From assembly GCF_002224645.1 (NCBI RefSeq), contig NZ_CP022121.1, forward strand, positions 620,001 through 684,000: 64,000 nucleotides of DNA, read 5' to 3'. The stretch comes from Dehalobacterium formicoaceticum. GTDB taxonomy: Bacteria; Bacillota; Dehalobacteriia; Dehalobacteriales; Dehalobacteriaceae. A model generated the notes under the pieces. That model saw nothing but the letters and a program-made list of their open reading frames with translations, ran no database searches and had not been told where the DNA came from. Shown here in pieces: positions 17,027-26,320 of the stretch. How positions within the stretch are numbered: position 1 is the first letter of the stretch; the number at the start of each line of letters is the position of its first letter. A program made the position numbers and the translations under genes.

Positions 17027-18658
17027 ATGAATAACGTGATAAAGTTACCTCAAAAACCACAACTGAATTACAGAGAAATGTCACAAGCAGACCTGGCTGC
17101 CCACTGCGAAAAGCAGGATAAGGCCATTGCCGAACTGACTCAAAACATGAATCGCCTCATTGAGATGATTCGTTTGAATAACCATAAGAAGTATGGTTCC
17201 AGCGGTGATTCTGTATCCTATCCCGAGGGAATGGAACAACTCTGCTTATTCAACGAAGTTGAAGTCACTGCTCAAAAAGGAGCGTCAGAACCAACTTTTG
17301 AAGAAGCAACGGCGAAGACCCCTAGAAAACCCAAACAAAAGGGTAAGCGTGAACAAGACTTCAAAGATTTGAAGGTCACCGTCATTGAACATGAGCTTCC
17401 GGCAGAACAGCAGGTTTGTCCAGTGTGTGACAGTCCCCTACACGATATGAAGGTTGAAATTACTAAGACACTGAAACTTGTACCGGCCCATTTCGAAGTT
17501 GAGGAACACCGCCGTCATGTCTATACCTGCCGTACGTGTGAAAAAAATCAAGGCGAAGGTGATAAGATCCCTTTTGTTCGTGCTGACATGCCCAACTTGC
17601 CGATTCCCGGAAGTTTTGCTACCCCGGAGTTGATCGCTGGCATCATCAATAGCAAATATACCAATGCAATGCCACTTTCCCGGATTGAGCGGGAGTTTGA
17701 CCGGATGGACAGCGTCAGGATCTCTAGGCAGAACATGAGCAATTGGGTACTCCAATGTTCGGAGGAATACTTTTCAAGGATCTATACCCATATGAGAAGT
17801 GTCCTTCTGAGCAAAGACATCTTGCACGCCGATGAAACTTGGACCCGTGTTGTGCAGCAGGATGGCAGGGACTCCAAGAAAAAATGCTATATCTGGGTTT
17901 ACTGCAGCGGGGCCCATGATGAGCCAATTATCTATTATGAATTCCATGAAAGCCGGGCTACGGAATCGGCCAAGGAATTTCTAAAGGACTACTCTGGTTT
18001 CTTGCACTCCGATGGCTACGAGGTTTACCATCGTTTGGGGCCGGGAATCACGGTTGTTGGATGTCTTGCCCATATAAAGCGTAAATTTACGGATGCTATT
18101 AAAGCATTAAGTCCGGAGGAGCAAAAGAAAACCGTTTGCTTCAAGGGACAGGAATATTGCGACTACTTGTTCCATATCGAAAAGAAATACAAGGATGCTA
18201 CCCCCGAGGAGCGTCATAACAAGCGCCTCACCCTGTTAAAACCGGTGATGGATGCCTTTTTGTCGTGGCTTAAAGAGACCAAGCCCCTCATTGTACCCAA
18301 ATCCCAAGCTTATGAGGCCGTAAATTATGCGCTGAACCAGTGGCCATACTTTGAGAATATCCTTTTAGATGGTCGCTTAGAGTTGACAAATAATTTGGTG
18401 GAGCGAAATATACGTCCGTTTACAATTGGCCGCAAAAATTGGGTCACCATGAAAACTGATCGGGGTGCACACGATAGCTCGATGGTTTACAGTATCATAC
18501 AAACTGCATTGGCCAATGACCTAAAAGTTTATGAATATCTGGTCTATTTATTGAAACAGATGCCGAATACAAATTTTAACCAATTTCCGGAACTGATTGA
18601 GAAGTTTGTTCCTTGGTCTAAAGAGCTTCCGGCTAACTGCTACAAAACTAAAAATTGA
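17027..18658 (+). CDS. tnpC: IS66 TnpC transposase (copy 1)
   Basis: A 543-residue DDE transposase. There is an N-terminal coiled/basic segment, a zinc-binding region with CPVCDSP and CRTCEKN near residues 130-175, then the catalytic core with Asp in LHADETW, Asp in LHSDGYEVYH and Glu in ELTNNLVERNIRP. Length and motifs are complete, so it should be active. A CCAACC/GGTTGG hairpin with a T-run at 18,671-18,692 terminates it. It is identical to the copy at 34,167. Confidence 0.97.
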   Translation: MNNVIKLPQKPQLNYREMSQADLAAHCEKQDKAIAELTQNMNRLIEMIRLNNHKKYGSSGDSVSYPEGMEQLCLFNEVEVTAQKGASEPTFEEATAKTPRKPKQKGKREQDFKDLKVTVIEHELPAEQQVCPVCDSPLHDMKVEITKTLKLVPAHFEVEEHRRHVYTCRTCEKNQGEGDKIPFVRADMPNLPIPGSFATPELIAGIINSKYTNAMPLSRIEREFDRMDSVRISRQNMSNWVLQCSEEYFSRIYTHMRSVLLSKDILHADETWTRVVQQDGRDSKKKCYIWVYCSGAHDEPIIYYEFHESRATESAKEFLKDYSGFLHSDGYEVYHRLGPGITVVGCLAHIKRKFTDAIKALSPEEQKKTVCFKGQEYCDYLFHIEKKYKDATPEERHNKRLTLLKPVMDAFLSWLKETKPLIVPKSQAYEAVNYALNQWPYFENILLDGRLELTNNLVERNIRPFTIGRKNWVTMKTDRGAHDSSMVYSIIQTALANDLKVYEYLVYLLKQMPNTNFNQFPELIEKFVPWSKELPANCYKTKN

Positions 18659-18670
18659 AAATTCCCACGT

Positions 18671-18694
18671 CCAACCTTTGGGTTGGGCTTTTTT
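18671..18694 (+). terminator. IS66 tnpC terminator (copy 1)
   Basis: CCAACC and GGTTGG form a 6-bp stem with a 4-nt loop, followed by GCTTTTTTG. The mirror image closes the second IS66 copy at 34,131-34,154. Confidence 0.75.
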
Positions 18695-18797
18695 GTTTAT
18701 TTTAAGTGCTTAGGATTTGACAATTACACCAAACTTAGGGTGCATTTTCTTTGTCAAGTAATAAAAATTATTGCGGTTTATTCATAATTTTTAACGG

Positions 18798-18971
18798 TTA
18801 ATTTGTTTTTTTAGGTGCGAAGTTTGAGTTAGTAATCTCATCAACCTCCTTTTCTTCATAGTAGTTAAGGAACATTTCAACATGCTGGCAATATGCCTTA
18901 GCCGTAGAAGTGCTGTAATTCTTTAGTTTTAGATCCTTCTGCAGGCTCGGCACCAACATATTCCTTTCCAT
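18798..18971 (-). pseudogene. Truncated tyrosine recombinase, N-terminal core-binding domain only
   Basis: A 57-residue frame starting ATG 18971 after GGAGG. It has the SAM-like integrase N-terminal pattern: LQKDLKLKNYSTSTAKAYCQHVEMFLNYY. The catalytic domain with its R-H-R-Y residues is missing: the frame stops after about one third of a normal enzyme. It lies 70 bp inside the left IS66 copy, so it is probably a gene end cut when the cassette was captured, or a relic of an older mobile element. Confidence 0.75.
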
Positions 18972-19045
18972 TTGAATCATCCTCCTTTGTTTATGGGCAT
19001 AAAAATAGCCCTACTCGTTATGAGCAGAGCCTAAATTATCAACAT

Positions 19046-19291
19046 TCAAATTTTACTTAGTTCCCAAACTCCCCTTGGGCTGATTTCTTTTGTTTTCATG
19101 ATTCCACTTTTCCTAAGTTGTGTAGCTGCCCACCTGGCATCATACTGCCATGTATAAAATAAATCACCTGATTTCCTGAGTTCCGTTTCATAGTTGTTCC
19201 ATATATATCTGCTAACTTCAACTATAGTAGCACTTCCTGCGTTGGTCTTGAGAGCTTCGACAACTATATCGGGTAAGTTTTCTTTTACCAT
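19046..19291 (-). CDS. Small winged-helix-like protein, unknown function
   Basis: An 81-residue protein with a strong GGGGGAGGAG site before ATG 19291. The pattern IVVEALKTNAGSATIVEVSR, then WQYDARWAATQLRKSG and a closing RGVWELSK is that of a compact winged-helix domain, as in Mrr-N-like or restriction-associated DNA-binding proteins. It probably binds DNA. There is no link to the methyltransferase operon except strand and proximity. Confidence 0.6.
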   Translation of the reverse strand: MVKENLPDIVVEALKTNAGSATIVEVSRYIWNNYETELRKSGDLFYTWQYDARWAATQLRKSGIMKTKEISPRGVWELSKI

Positions 19292-19379
19292 TCATATACT
19301 CCTCCCCCTCTATTTCTTTCACATAACTCTTGCATTTGTGAACCAATGTCGTCTATTAAGCCCAAAATGATTTATTAGG

Positions 19380-19403
19380 CGACATAGTGTCGTGAATATT
19401 CAC
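19380..19403. promoter_or_regulatory. Pair of overlapping palindromes upstream of the winged-helix gene
   Basis: CGACATAGTGTCG (19380-19392) and GTGAATATTCAC (19392-19403) are adjacent perfect palindromes. A further TGTCG lies about 35 bp to the left. They sit about 90 bp upstream of ATG 19291, a plausible operator or recombination half-site. No binding protein can be named. Confidence 0.4.
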
Positions 19404-20139
19404 TATAAACAAACCAAACAGTCATTAATAATATAGATTATCTGCAGTTTTAAATAATCCTATTTTCTGGTTATTTCCTTTCTATTTCCACGGGTTACAA
19501 CAAATTCCTTTAAAATAACAAAAAAAAGACAGTAAAAATCTGCCTTTCTATTTTCACACCTTGTCAGGGCTTATCCCTTATTTCCTCCCCCGATTAATGG
19601 TACATATACTAATTTATCGGCCCGATCAACCCTTCTTTTCTCCTGCCTAATTTGTCCCTGTTTTTTAGGGAGCTTTACACACATATACTCGTTTGCCCTG
19701 TTTGTGGTGCATACCCGCAAAAAACCGCCTTTATTTATGATACGGATGTCCGTAACGGGGCTAACGGATAATAGCTCCCAACTATTATAAACCAACATTC
19801 GGAAAGTTTTGGAGTCACACCAGCTAAAAGGGATATTGCTCCAAAACACGCGAGTTGAGAGCTGCTTTAGGTAAGGTCATCGATTTCTGGACCAGTTAGA
19901 CTGGAATAAAGGAGAAAAATTAATTACCTATTCTATATGCGCTTCAAGATTAGAATAAATCAACATTAGGCAGTCTGCAAGATGTACCTGACTGTCTGTT
20001 ATTTATGCTAAAAAATAGGGTTATTAGATGCTAGGAAATAAAAAAAAAGGTAAAAAAACCCCCTGCTACAAATTTATTATCGTTTTCATTTTATCAATCC
20101 AAAGAAAACACCAAATTATTTACACGCCAAATAAAAGAC
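19404..20139. other. Low-content region with one weak frame and a terminator-like hairpin
   Basis: No convincing gene. A leftward 92-codon frame (19571-19849) is open, but its composition and lack of a good ribosome site make it doubtful. Just downstream of it, on the minus strand, AGGCAG/CTGTCT with a T-run (19545 to 19517) looks like a terminator, hinting that something is transcribed leftward here. The stretch may hold decayed sequence from before the cassette was assembled. Confidence 0.4.
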
Positions 20140-20826
20140 TCATTCAAATATATGAACACTGACACAAGGGTCGTCTTTCAGGACATAGTATCCTTTTTTT
20201 CTATCGATAATACTTGCTTCTTTTAATTCTTTTAATGCTTGCACGACCATTACACGTGAAGAACCGATCATATCAGCTAGTTCTTGTTGGGTGACTTTTA
20301 GGTCTATCAACAGGCCCCATGCTTCTTTCTGCCCATATTCGTTAGCAAATCTATAAAACAGGTTTAATAATTTTTCCTTTACCGTCTGTCTGGTCTCTTC
20401 TCCCTGTTTCTGTAAGTTTTCATAACGTTTTTTCCCTAAGTAACTAATAACCCTCCAGGCAAATGAAGAATCCTGTTGAATCGATTCTTTAAATTGTTGC
20501 CTATTAAAACAACAGATATATGCATCTTCCATGGCCACTGCACTTGATAGTTCTTTTTGGTCTTGATATAATGACAACTCACCAAGAATCTCCCCAGGGC
20601 CACAGACATCCAGAATTGTTTCGTGACCATCCTTAGTGGTTTGAACCATCTTCAGCTTACCTGACTTAATGAGATAAACAGTGCTAACCATCTCGTCCTG
20701 ACGGAAAAGATAATCTCCTTTGACCAGCTTTTTTTTCGTCGTGCATCTGCACAAATTACTGAACTGCTGATTTTCAAGTCCTTGAAATAGTTCTAATTCC
20801 TGTAGGCAGATAATGCACCGTTTCAT
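20140..20826 (-). CDS. Crp/Fnr-family regulator with N-terminal cysteines
   Basis: A 228-residue protein. A cyclic-nucleotide-type beta-barrel (about 20-130) is followed by a dimer helix and a C-terminal winged helix with VTQQELADMIGSSRVMVVQALKEL. Cysteines at 4, 7, 26 and 28 (C-x2-C, then C-x-C) suggest a metal or Fe-S site, although their spacing differs from E. coli FNR. A redox or oxygen sensor controlling the cassette would make sense for an O2-sensitive corrinoid pathway; this is inferred. AGGGGGT precedes ATG 20826, and the gene is separated from its upstream neighbour by a strong terminator. Confidence 0.85.
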   Translation of the reverse strand: MKRCIICLQELELFQGLENQQFSNLCRCTTKKKLVKGDYLFRQDEMVSTVYLIKSGKLKMVQTTKDGHETILDVCGPGEILGELSLYQDQKELSSAVAMEDAYICCFNRQQFKESIQQDSSFAWRVISYLGKKRYENLQKQGEETRQTVKEKLLNLFYRFANEYGQKEAWGLLIDLKVTQQELADMIGSSRVMVVQALKELKEASIIDRKKGYYVLKDDPCVSVHIFE

Positions 20827-20910
20827 ATTCGTACCCCCTAAAAAGGCTTATAACTCATTAATAGGTTATAATAGAAATATTGAAGTGTCAATGTCATCAA
20901 TAAGTCACAT

Positions 20911-20955
20911 AACATATAATAATCCCGCCTGTAAAAAGCGGGATTATTATATGTT
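20911..20955 (-). terminator. Strong symmetric terminator after the PNPOx-like gene
   Basis: AACATATAATAATCCCGC and GCGGGATTATTATATGTT form a perfect 18-bp stem with a 9-nt loop. It lies 8 bp past the stop of the leftward flavin-type gene and marks the downstream end of the long leftward transcript; it also isolates the Crp gene. Confidence 0.9.
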
Positions 20956-20962
20956 AAAAATA

Positions 20963-21271
20963 TTACAGTAGTGCTTCAGCCTTTTCTGCCTTAAAAAGAA
21001 CTTGTTTATCTTCAATGCAAGCTTTGCCAGTCAGTCGGAAACCTTTAGGACCACCTTCCATCGTGGCAATTATCACCTGCATTTTTCCGTTCGCTTTAAT
21101 GTTCTGCTGGGTTTTTTCCATCTTATAAATATCAAAACCTAAGATATTATTTTCTTTGATTTCACCTTTACCCACCACAATAGCATGTGGATCTCCATCT
21201 ATTGAAACTGTAACAATAGTGATAAACGGAGCTTTTACTACCATATCTTTAATTTCGTCAGTAAACACCAT
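20963..21271 (-). CDS. Pyridoxamine 5'-phosphate oxidase-like (flavin-binding) protein
   Basis: A 102-residue split-barrel protein. It has the family layout: a start helix, PFITIVTVSIDGDPHAIVVG, and a central strand region ending GGPKGFRLTGKACI. These small proteins bind FMN or F420 and often serve in redox reactions. As the last gene of the leftward cassette it may supply electrons for corrinoid reactivation, but this is speculative. AAGGGAGTG precedes its ATG. Confidence 0.75.
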   Translation of the reverse strand: MVFTDEIKDMVVKAPFITIVTVSIDGDPHAIVVGKGEIKENNILGFDIYKMEKTQQNIKANGKMQVIIATMEGGPKGFRLTGKACIEDKQVLFKAEKAEALL

Positions 21272-21322
21272 GTAACTTCACTCCCTTTAAATAATTTAAT
21301 TATTACCATTTTGGATCAATCA

Positions 21323-21931
21323 TTACAAACTCTTGACGGTTACGCTAACTTTCTCCAATGCTTCAACCACATTCTGTTTAAAAGTGGTAAGACCAACATA
21401 CTCAATTTCAATCGGCACCTGGGTATACTCGAAAAAATCTAGGATATCTTCATCATCGAATTCAACAACACCTGTATCCAGAAGCAGGATTTTGTCGTAA
21501 AAACCAAAATTTTGCCTTGCATCTATCTCGTCCCACCCCTGTCCTTGCTTGAAGATATCCTGCCAGTTCCGAAGCCAGCCAGGAGTGAGGTAAAAAACTC
21601 GTGCAGACTTCTCAATTTCCTCCTTGCGTTTATTGTCCAAAATTAGTTCGATGCAGTTACCTTTGAGCAACCGAACAACATGATATTGTTTTGTAAACTC
21701 GTCAAGCTCTGGGTGGCACATAGACCCAAAAAATAGTAATCTTTTTTCCTGGGTTACGTCATCCAGTGCATCAGTTATGCCTTTTCTCAGCTTATTATAG
21801 TCAACATGTAAAGCAGGTGGTAAATAAGTTATTTTGATGTCTTTACTAAATATCAATTCCTCACTTATTTGTTCTAGTACCTGTTCAAGCTCTGGTTGGA
21901 AAACACCGCAGGCAACAATGCACAACTCCAT
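21323..21931 (-). CDS. DUF1638 protein, first of two
   Basis: A 202-residue protein starting after AAAGGAGGCG. It begins CIVACGVFQPELEQVL and has YLPPALHVDYNKL and a middle GSMCHPEL, the conserved Cys and His positions of DUF1638. The family is frequently encoded beside corrinoid methyltransferases and has no established reaction. A second, divergent member is at 26,313. The pair suggests two related but non-identical tasks, such as cofactor or subunit handling. Confidence 0.8.
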   Translation of the reverse strand: MELCIVACGVFQPELEQVLEQISEELIFSKDIKITYLPPALHVDYNKLRKGITDALDDVTQEKRLLFFGSMCHPELDEFTKQYHVVRLLKGNCIELILDNKRKEEIEKSARVFYLTPGWLRNWQDIFKQGQGWDEIDARQNFGFYDKILLLDTGVVEFDDEDILDFFEYTQVPIEIEYVGLTTFKQNVVEALEKVSVTVKSL

Positions 21932-22208
21932 ATTGAGATCGCCTCCTTTCTGGCTATAATTGATTCTTATGCTTCAATATTTAATATTATCTGTCCAGCC
22001 TAATTAATAGTAGCACTGATAGAAGATTTAAAATGCTAAATATTTTACATTAATTTATCTTTTTTCTAATAATATCAGCAAAGAACTACACTCTATTATG
22101 GTCATTCCGGATCTTCGTACACAACCTTAGTTATTTCTTAGTTCGCATTTCTAACCAATATGTACTCGATAATTAAATGACTTCCTCCCATAATAAGAAT
22201 TATGCATG

Positions 22209-23402
22209 TCATTTTGTTTGTGCATAGAATAAATTATTAAACAGAAGAGGAGAAATAGTACATGTAATTATTGCGACTAAAATAATTGTGGCATTTAATG
22301 CACCACTGATGATTCCCATCTTATAACCAATCGTACCTACTGCAATGATAAGACTGAGTCTTGATGATGACAAAGTAGCTGCAGCTATCGATTTTTTCCA
22401 TGAATAGATAAATCGCAGAAAGATCGAAGGCATTAAGTTTACAAAATAGATAATTGCTAAAAATACGGGTAATAAATACATTGACTCAGGATTATTTATA
22501 ATATCTTTTACATTAAAATTTACCCCTACCATGATAAAAAACAGCGGAATAAAGAAACCATATCCAATCGCATCTAATTTTTGATATATTTGTGATGTAG
22601 CTCGGTCATTAATCAGGGAAACAATTAATCCTGCTAAGAAAGCTCCAAGAATCATTTCTGTTTTTAATAGCTGGGCAAGCGTCATGAACATAATTAATAA
22701 AGCAATAGTTCCTCTAACCTTTATCTGTGATGTTTTATGTGCCAGCTCTTCCATCATTGGATATTTCATTATTTTATTTCCTGCTTTATATACCAGAAAA
22801 AATGCTGGGATTAATAACAAAATTAATAGAATTTCAAAAACAGAACTGGAGCTAGTTAAGGTAACAAATAATGAAAGTAAAATCATGGTGGAGAAATCGG
22901 CTAATAATGCAGTTATCAATATTATTTGGCCGTATTCCTCATTTAATAAGCCTTTTTCTTTAAGGATTGGTACGACAATTCCAACAGAAGTACTACAGAA
23001 CACAATAACAAAAAGAGTAATATTGGGTATTAACCCATAAATTTTCAGTAAAAAAGCTATGATAAATGACAAGATGAATGAAGTTAAGAATAAAATACTT
23101 GCAACAAAAAATGGTTGCTGAGTTAATTGACCTTTTTTACTGGAGGGACCAATCAATTGAAGATTTATTTCTAATCCTGACATGAACATAAGAAAAGCAA
23201 AACCTAATTGAAATAGAAAATCTAACCAGACACTTTCAGATACCAAATTTAAACCACTTTTTCCTATTACTATTCCGGCGACTATTTCACCAACTACAAT
23301 AGGAATCGAAATAAACTTTATTCGATTAACAGCTGCAGGTATCACAGCTGCAACAAAAACTATTAATAATAAAGAAGAATAAGAGAATACTTCATTTGTC
23401 AT
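22209..23402 (-). CDS. Kef/CPA2-type cation:proton antiporter
   Basis: A 397-residue membrane protein with about 12 hydrophobic helices and no C-terminal RCK/TrkA domain. ATG 23402 is chosen because GAGGTAG lies just upstream. Typical CPA2 features are visible, for example GEIVAGIVIGKSGL in the N-terminal part and LLADFSTMILL in the middle, whose Asp is the likely ion-binding residue. It would exchange Na+ or K+ for H+, which fits export of acid formed when a halogenated or O-methyl substrate is consumed; that link is inferred. Flanking gaps (277 and about 100 bp) hold nothing clear. Confidence 0.85.
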   Translation of the reverse strand: MTNEVFSYSSLLLIVFVAAVIPAAVNRIKFISIPIVVGEIVAGIVIGKSGLNLVSESVWLDFLFQLGFAFLMFMSGLEINLQLIGPSSKKGQLTQQPFFVASILFLTSFILSFIIAFLLKIYGLIPNITLFVIVFCSTSVGIVVPILKEKGLLNEEYGQIILITALLADFSTMILLSLFVTLTSSSSVFEILLILLLIPAFFLVYKAGNKIMKYPMMEELAHKTSQIKVRGTIALLIMFMTLAQLLKTEMILGAFLAGLIVSLINDRATSQIYQKLDAIGYGFFIPLFFIMVGVNFNVKDIINNPESMYLLPVFLAIIYFVNLMPSIFLRFIYSWKKSIAAATLSSSRLSLIIAVGTIGYKMGIISGALNATIILVAIITCTISPLLFNNLFYAQTK

Positions 23403-23502
23403 ATATACTACCTCAATCATAAATTATTATAATAACAGGCATCCTTAAAAGACTTATAAAAATTCCACTTAAAAATATAGTAAAGAGGATAATCATGATC
23501 TT

Positions 23503-24375
23503 TTATTTCTGAATTAATTCTATCCCCCAAATGCAGGGCTGATCCATCTTCATTGGACCCCATGCTATACACCTGTGACCCACAACAATAGGTTCAGTTA
23601 ACTCATCCAGCAACCCGGCCAGTGCCTGGCCATAGGTGGAAGCTTTACCGGTGTCAATAGCATACGAGTGGACCATATCTGTGTTTTCAAGTGCTGCGGA
23701 GGTTCGGCCACAAAGATGGATCAGAAATCTCCCCCCAACTTCTTTTATCCCATTAATTATTCGCAGGTTTGATGGTCCGCTAAAATCCCGGTAAATAGTT
23801 GGTCCTATAACATCCGGTACACCTACCGCGTCCTCAAAGGAAATAATTGAGGCACCCCTTTTTACACCCTCAATACCATATTGAATAACACTCTTTTCAA
23901 TAACAGCCATGATTTCCTTGATTTGTGCTGGATCCTTACGCAAGCCACGGTAAAAGATTGTATGATTTATCAAGGCATAAATAATCGTGAATGGACCGAC
24001 AATGTTGAGTATTACTTTTTCACCCGACTCAGCCAGGATCCCGACAGCATCCAGTACTTCTCCAATTCGACCTTTAGAAATATCTGGCGCTTGGATACCG
24101 GATAGTTCTTCAATAGACGAGAAGCGGTGGCCATTTGGTCTTGGTCGATGCATAGCATCGCCCATTTTTATATATGCTCCGAAGGCTTCTGCTTCGACCG
24201 TGACACAAAAAGGCACCTTGGCAAACACATCGTCCTGGTATTTCTTTAGCACTCTGGCAAGAGCAACTATGTTATTTTTATCCGTGTAAGCCTCCGGGAA
24301 AGTTATCCCAGCTTCCCCTAAAACCTCTTCAGGAATATGATCTTGATTATGTCCAGGACATTTAAATTCCACCAT
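23503..24375 (-). CDS. Uroporphyrinogen decarboxylase-family methyltransferase (short, MtaA-like)
   Basis: A 290-residue protein with ATG 24375 after TTGGAGGG. It keeps the UroD/MtaA fold pattern and a zinc-type HLCGRT motif in the C-terminal third, plus HRCIAWGP near the end. It lacks roughly 40 residues at the N-terminus relative to the 337-residue paralogue at 27,865. Members of this group transfer methyl groups between corrinoid proteins and thiol or other acceptors. Of the three UroD proteins here it is the most distant from the corrinoid-protein gene. Confidence 0.8.
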   Translation of the reverse strand: MVEFKCPGHNQDHIPEEVLGEAGITFPEAYTDKNNIVALARVLKKYQDDVFAKVPFCVTVEAEAFGAYIKMGDAMHRPRPNGHRFSSIEELSGIQAPDISKGRIGEVLDAVGILAESGEKVILNIVGPFTIIYALINHTIFYRGLRKDPAQIKEIMAVIEKSVIQYGIEGVKRGASIISFEDAVGVPDVIGPTIYRDFSGPSNLRIINGIKEVGGRFLIHLCGRTSAALENTDMVHSYAIDTGKASTYGQALAGLLDELTEPIVVGHRCIAWGPMKMDQPCIWGIELIQK

Positions 24376-24493
24376 TCTTCCCTCCAATAAAGTAAACTAG
24401 TAATATTTACTTATAAAATTTATAATTACCATATATTACTATTATTAGCCCTCCTAAAACTAACTTGCGTTTTAGCCAGTCATTGATCTTAGT

Positions 24494-26320
24494 TCACATA
24501 AAAGCACAGGCATCTCGAAAAGCCCTTTGGAAATCCGGTCTGAGCGAAAGTTCAACATGAGTTGCCTTCCTTGCCAGGAGCTCTGCATAATGTCGCTCTT
24601 TTTCTGAAGTAAGCGCTAAAATGGCACCTTCTCCAGCGGCATTTCCTACTGAATATATAATTTTCTCATCTACTCTAGGAAACAGTCCTATTGATAGAAT
24701 GCTCTCTTTCCTGACAAAGCTGCCAAATGCACCTGCCAGCATTACTTTGCTTAAATCTTTTGCCTGAATACCAGCTTCCTTCAAAAGAATTTCAGCTCCA
24801 GCCCTGACAGCAGCCTTTGCCATCTGCAATTCACGCACATCCTGCTGGGTTAAAACGATATCAGCCGCATCAGTTGAGCCATAATGAAGGACGAAATCCT
24901 GCCCAGATCCATTGGGTCGTAATCGGCACCACAATTCTTCCGGGATTTTCCCTTCCAGTTCCTTTCGAGACAGCATCCGGCCGTTATTATTGATAATTCC
25001 TGCCTTTACCAGTTCTGAAACAGCGTCAATTAAACCGGATCCACAAATTCCACATGGTACAACATCTCCGATAACGTGAATAATCACAGTTTTGTCAATA
25101 CATACTTTTTCTATAGCTCCCTCTACCGCTCTCATCCCTTGATGAATATGAGCCCCTTCAAAAGCGGGCCCTGCAGCTGTAGAGCAGGTATACAGCCTTT
25201 CTTCGCAAGCCAGTGCTATCTCTCCGTTGGTACCCAGGTCAATCATCATTGCCGGTTCAGTATTTTTGTCTATGCCCACCGCTAACATAGCCGCCACAGT
25301 ATCAGAACCAACGTACCCTGCAATGTTTGGCAACACAATAACCTGAGCATGATGATTGATTTCTAATCTCAAAGTATCGGCAGAAACTACTGTCATTGAA
25401 GAGAATACGGGAATAAAAGGTGTTTTCCCCAGTGCTGTGGGGGACAAACCTAAAAATAAATGAGCCATGACTGTGTTTCCCACAACAGACGCCTGATAAA
25501 TGGTCTCAGTATCAATACCATTCTGCGATGCCAACTCGTTGATTATTTCATTTATGACACCTAAAACCTTTTCATGCAAACACTTCAACCCGTTTTCTTG
25601 TTCATTACAAAACTGGATGCGGGATATCACATCTGCCCCGTAAGAATTCTGCTTATTAGTACGGGAAGCGGCTCCTATCACTAGGCCTTGGCAAAGATCA
25701 AGCAAAAAACCTACAACGGTTGTTGTCCCAATATCAAATGCTACTCCGTAGATTTTGTTACGTGTATCCCCTGCTTCTACTGCTAATAATTCGTTTCCAG
25801 CTAGAATAGCGGTAACTTTAAAATCATTTTTCCTTAGGTTGAATGGTAAATGAGACAATATATCGAAACGTAAAGGGTTAATTTCTTTCTCCTTTAATCC
25901 ATCTAAGAGGCGTTTTTCATCCGACCTGAAATCATGGACATTTGGTTTTTCTAATTCCAGGTATTCTTTTCTTAAATCTGTGTCCAGAGATACCGTTTTC
26001 GTTTCTAATGTCAATTTTCGCGATAATCCATTTTCTTGTTTCGAAATAAGTACTTCTAGGTTGCCATAGCCCCGGCACTGACAAGCCAGGGCTATTCTCT
26101 TTTCTACATCCGATGAACTTAGGAAGTTTTTCTCCACTTTTGTTAATGGTTCTCTTTCCCCATGTTGAATACGCACCCTGCATTTACCACAAATCCCTCT
26201 GCCACCACACGGTGCTTCAATACCTATACCAGCTTTTTGCGAGGCCTCCAAAATAGTATTTTTTTCGCCCAAAATAATCGTCTTCTCTTCAGGATAAAAA
26301 GTTATATTTCTGTCAGACAT
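24494..26320 (-). CDS. Corrinoid activation protein (RACE type: 2Fe-2S plus ASKHA ATPase)
   Basis: A 608-residue protein. The N-terminal plant-type ferredoxin domain has Cys 38, 44, 47 and 80 in C-x5-C-x2-C spacing. A linker is followed by an ASKHA (DUF4445) domain with VAFDIGTTTVVGFLLDL near residue 190 and DLGTNGEIAL. The family reduces inactive Co(II) corrinoid back to Co(I) with ATP, restarting methyltransferase cycles. It overlaps the upstream DUF1638 gene by 8 bp. All cluster cysteines are intact. It is distinct from RamA, which uses 4Fe-4S clusters. Confidence 0.93.
   Translation of the reverse strand: MSDRNITFYPEEKTIILGEKNTILEASQKAGIGIEAPCGGRGICGKCRVRIQHGEREPLTKVEKNFLSSSDVEKRIALACQCRGYGNLEVLISKQENGLSRKLTLETKTVSLDTDLRKEYLELEKPNVHDFRSDEKRLLDGLKEKEINPLRFDILSHLPFNLRKNDFKVTAILAGNELLAVEAGDTRNKIYGVAFDIGTTTVVGFLLDLCQGLVIGAASRTNKQNSYGADVISRIQFCNEQENGLKCLHEKVLGVINEIINELASQNGIDTETIYQASVVGNTVMAHLFLGLSPTALGKTPFIPVFSSMTVVSADTLRLEINHHAQVIVLPNIAGYVGSDTVAAMLAVGIDKNTEPAMMIDLGTNGEIALACEERLYTCSTAAGPAFEGAHIHQGMRAVEGAIEKVCIDKTVIIHVIGDVVPCGICGSGLIDAVSELVKAGIINNNGRMLSRKELEGKIPEELWCRLRPNGSGQDFVLHYGSTDAADIVLTQQDVRELQMAKAAVRAGAEILLKEAGIQAKDLSKVMLAGAFGSFVRKESILSIGLFPRVDEKIIYSVGNAAGEGAILALTSEKERHYAELLARKATHVELSLRPDFQRAFRDACAFM

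Larger units (their letters stand above)
16177..18727 (+). mobile_element. IS66-family insertion sequence, copy 1 (forward)
   Basis: A 2,551-bp element with ends GTAATTGTCAAA and its inverted match TTTGACAATTAC, and three genes in the classical order tnpA-tnpB-tnpC. Copy 2 at 34,098-36,648 has the same length, the same ends, and identical predicted proteins in opposite orientation. The 8-bp target duplication typical of IS66 is absent: the flanks are TGCTCTCC and ACCAAACT. Confidence 0.95.

Noticed and set aside
16169-18735. 8-bp target duplication for each IS66 copy
   Set aside because: Flanks TGCTCTCC/ACCAAACT and CCTATTAC/GATGTACT do not match, neither within a copy nor between the two outer ends.
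19571-19849. Leftward 92-codon frame as a gene
   Set aside because: No ribosome site, no recognisable pattern. The terminator-like hairpin after it is the only support, so it is described only within the gene-poor region.
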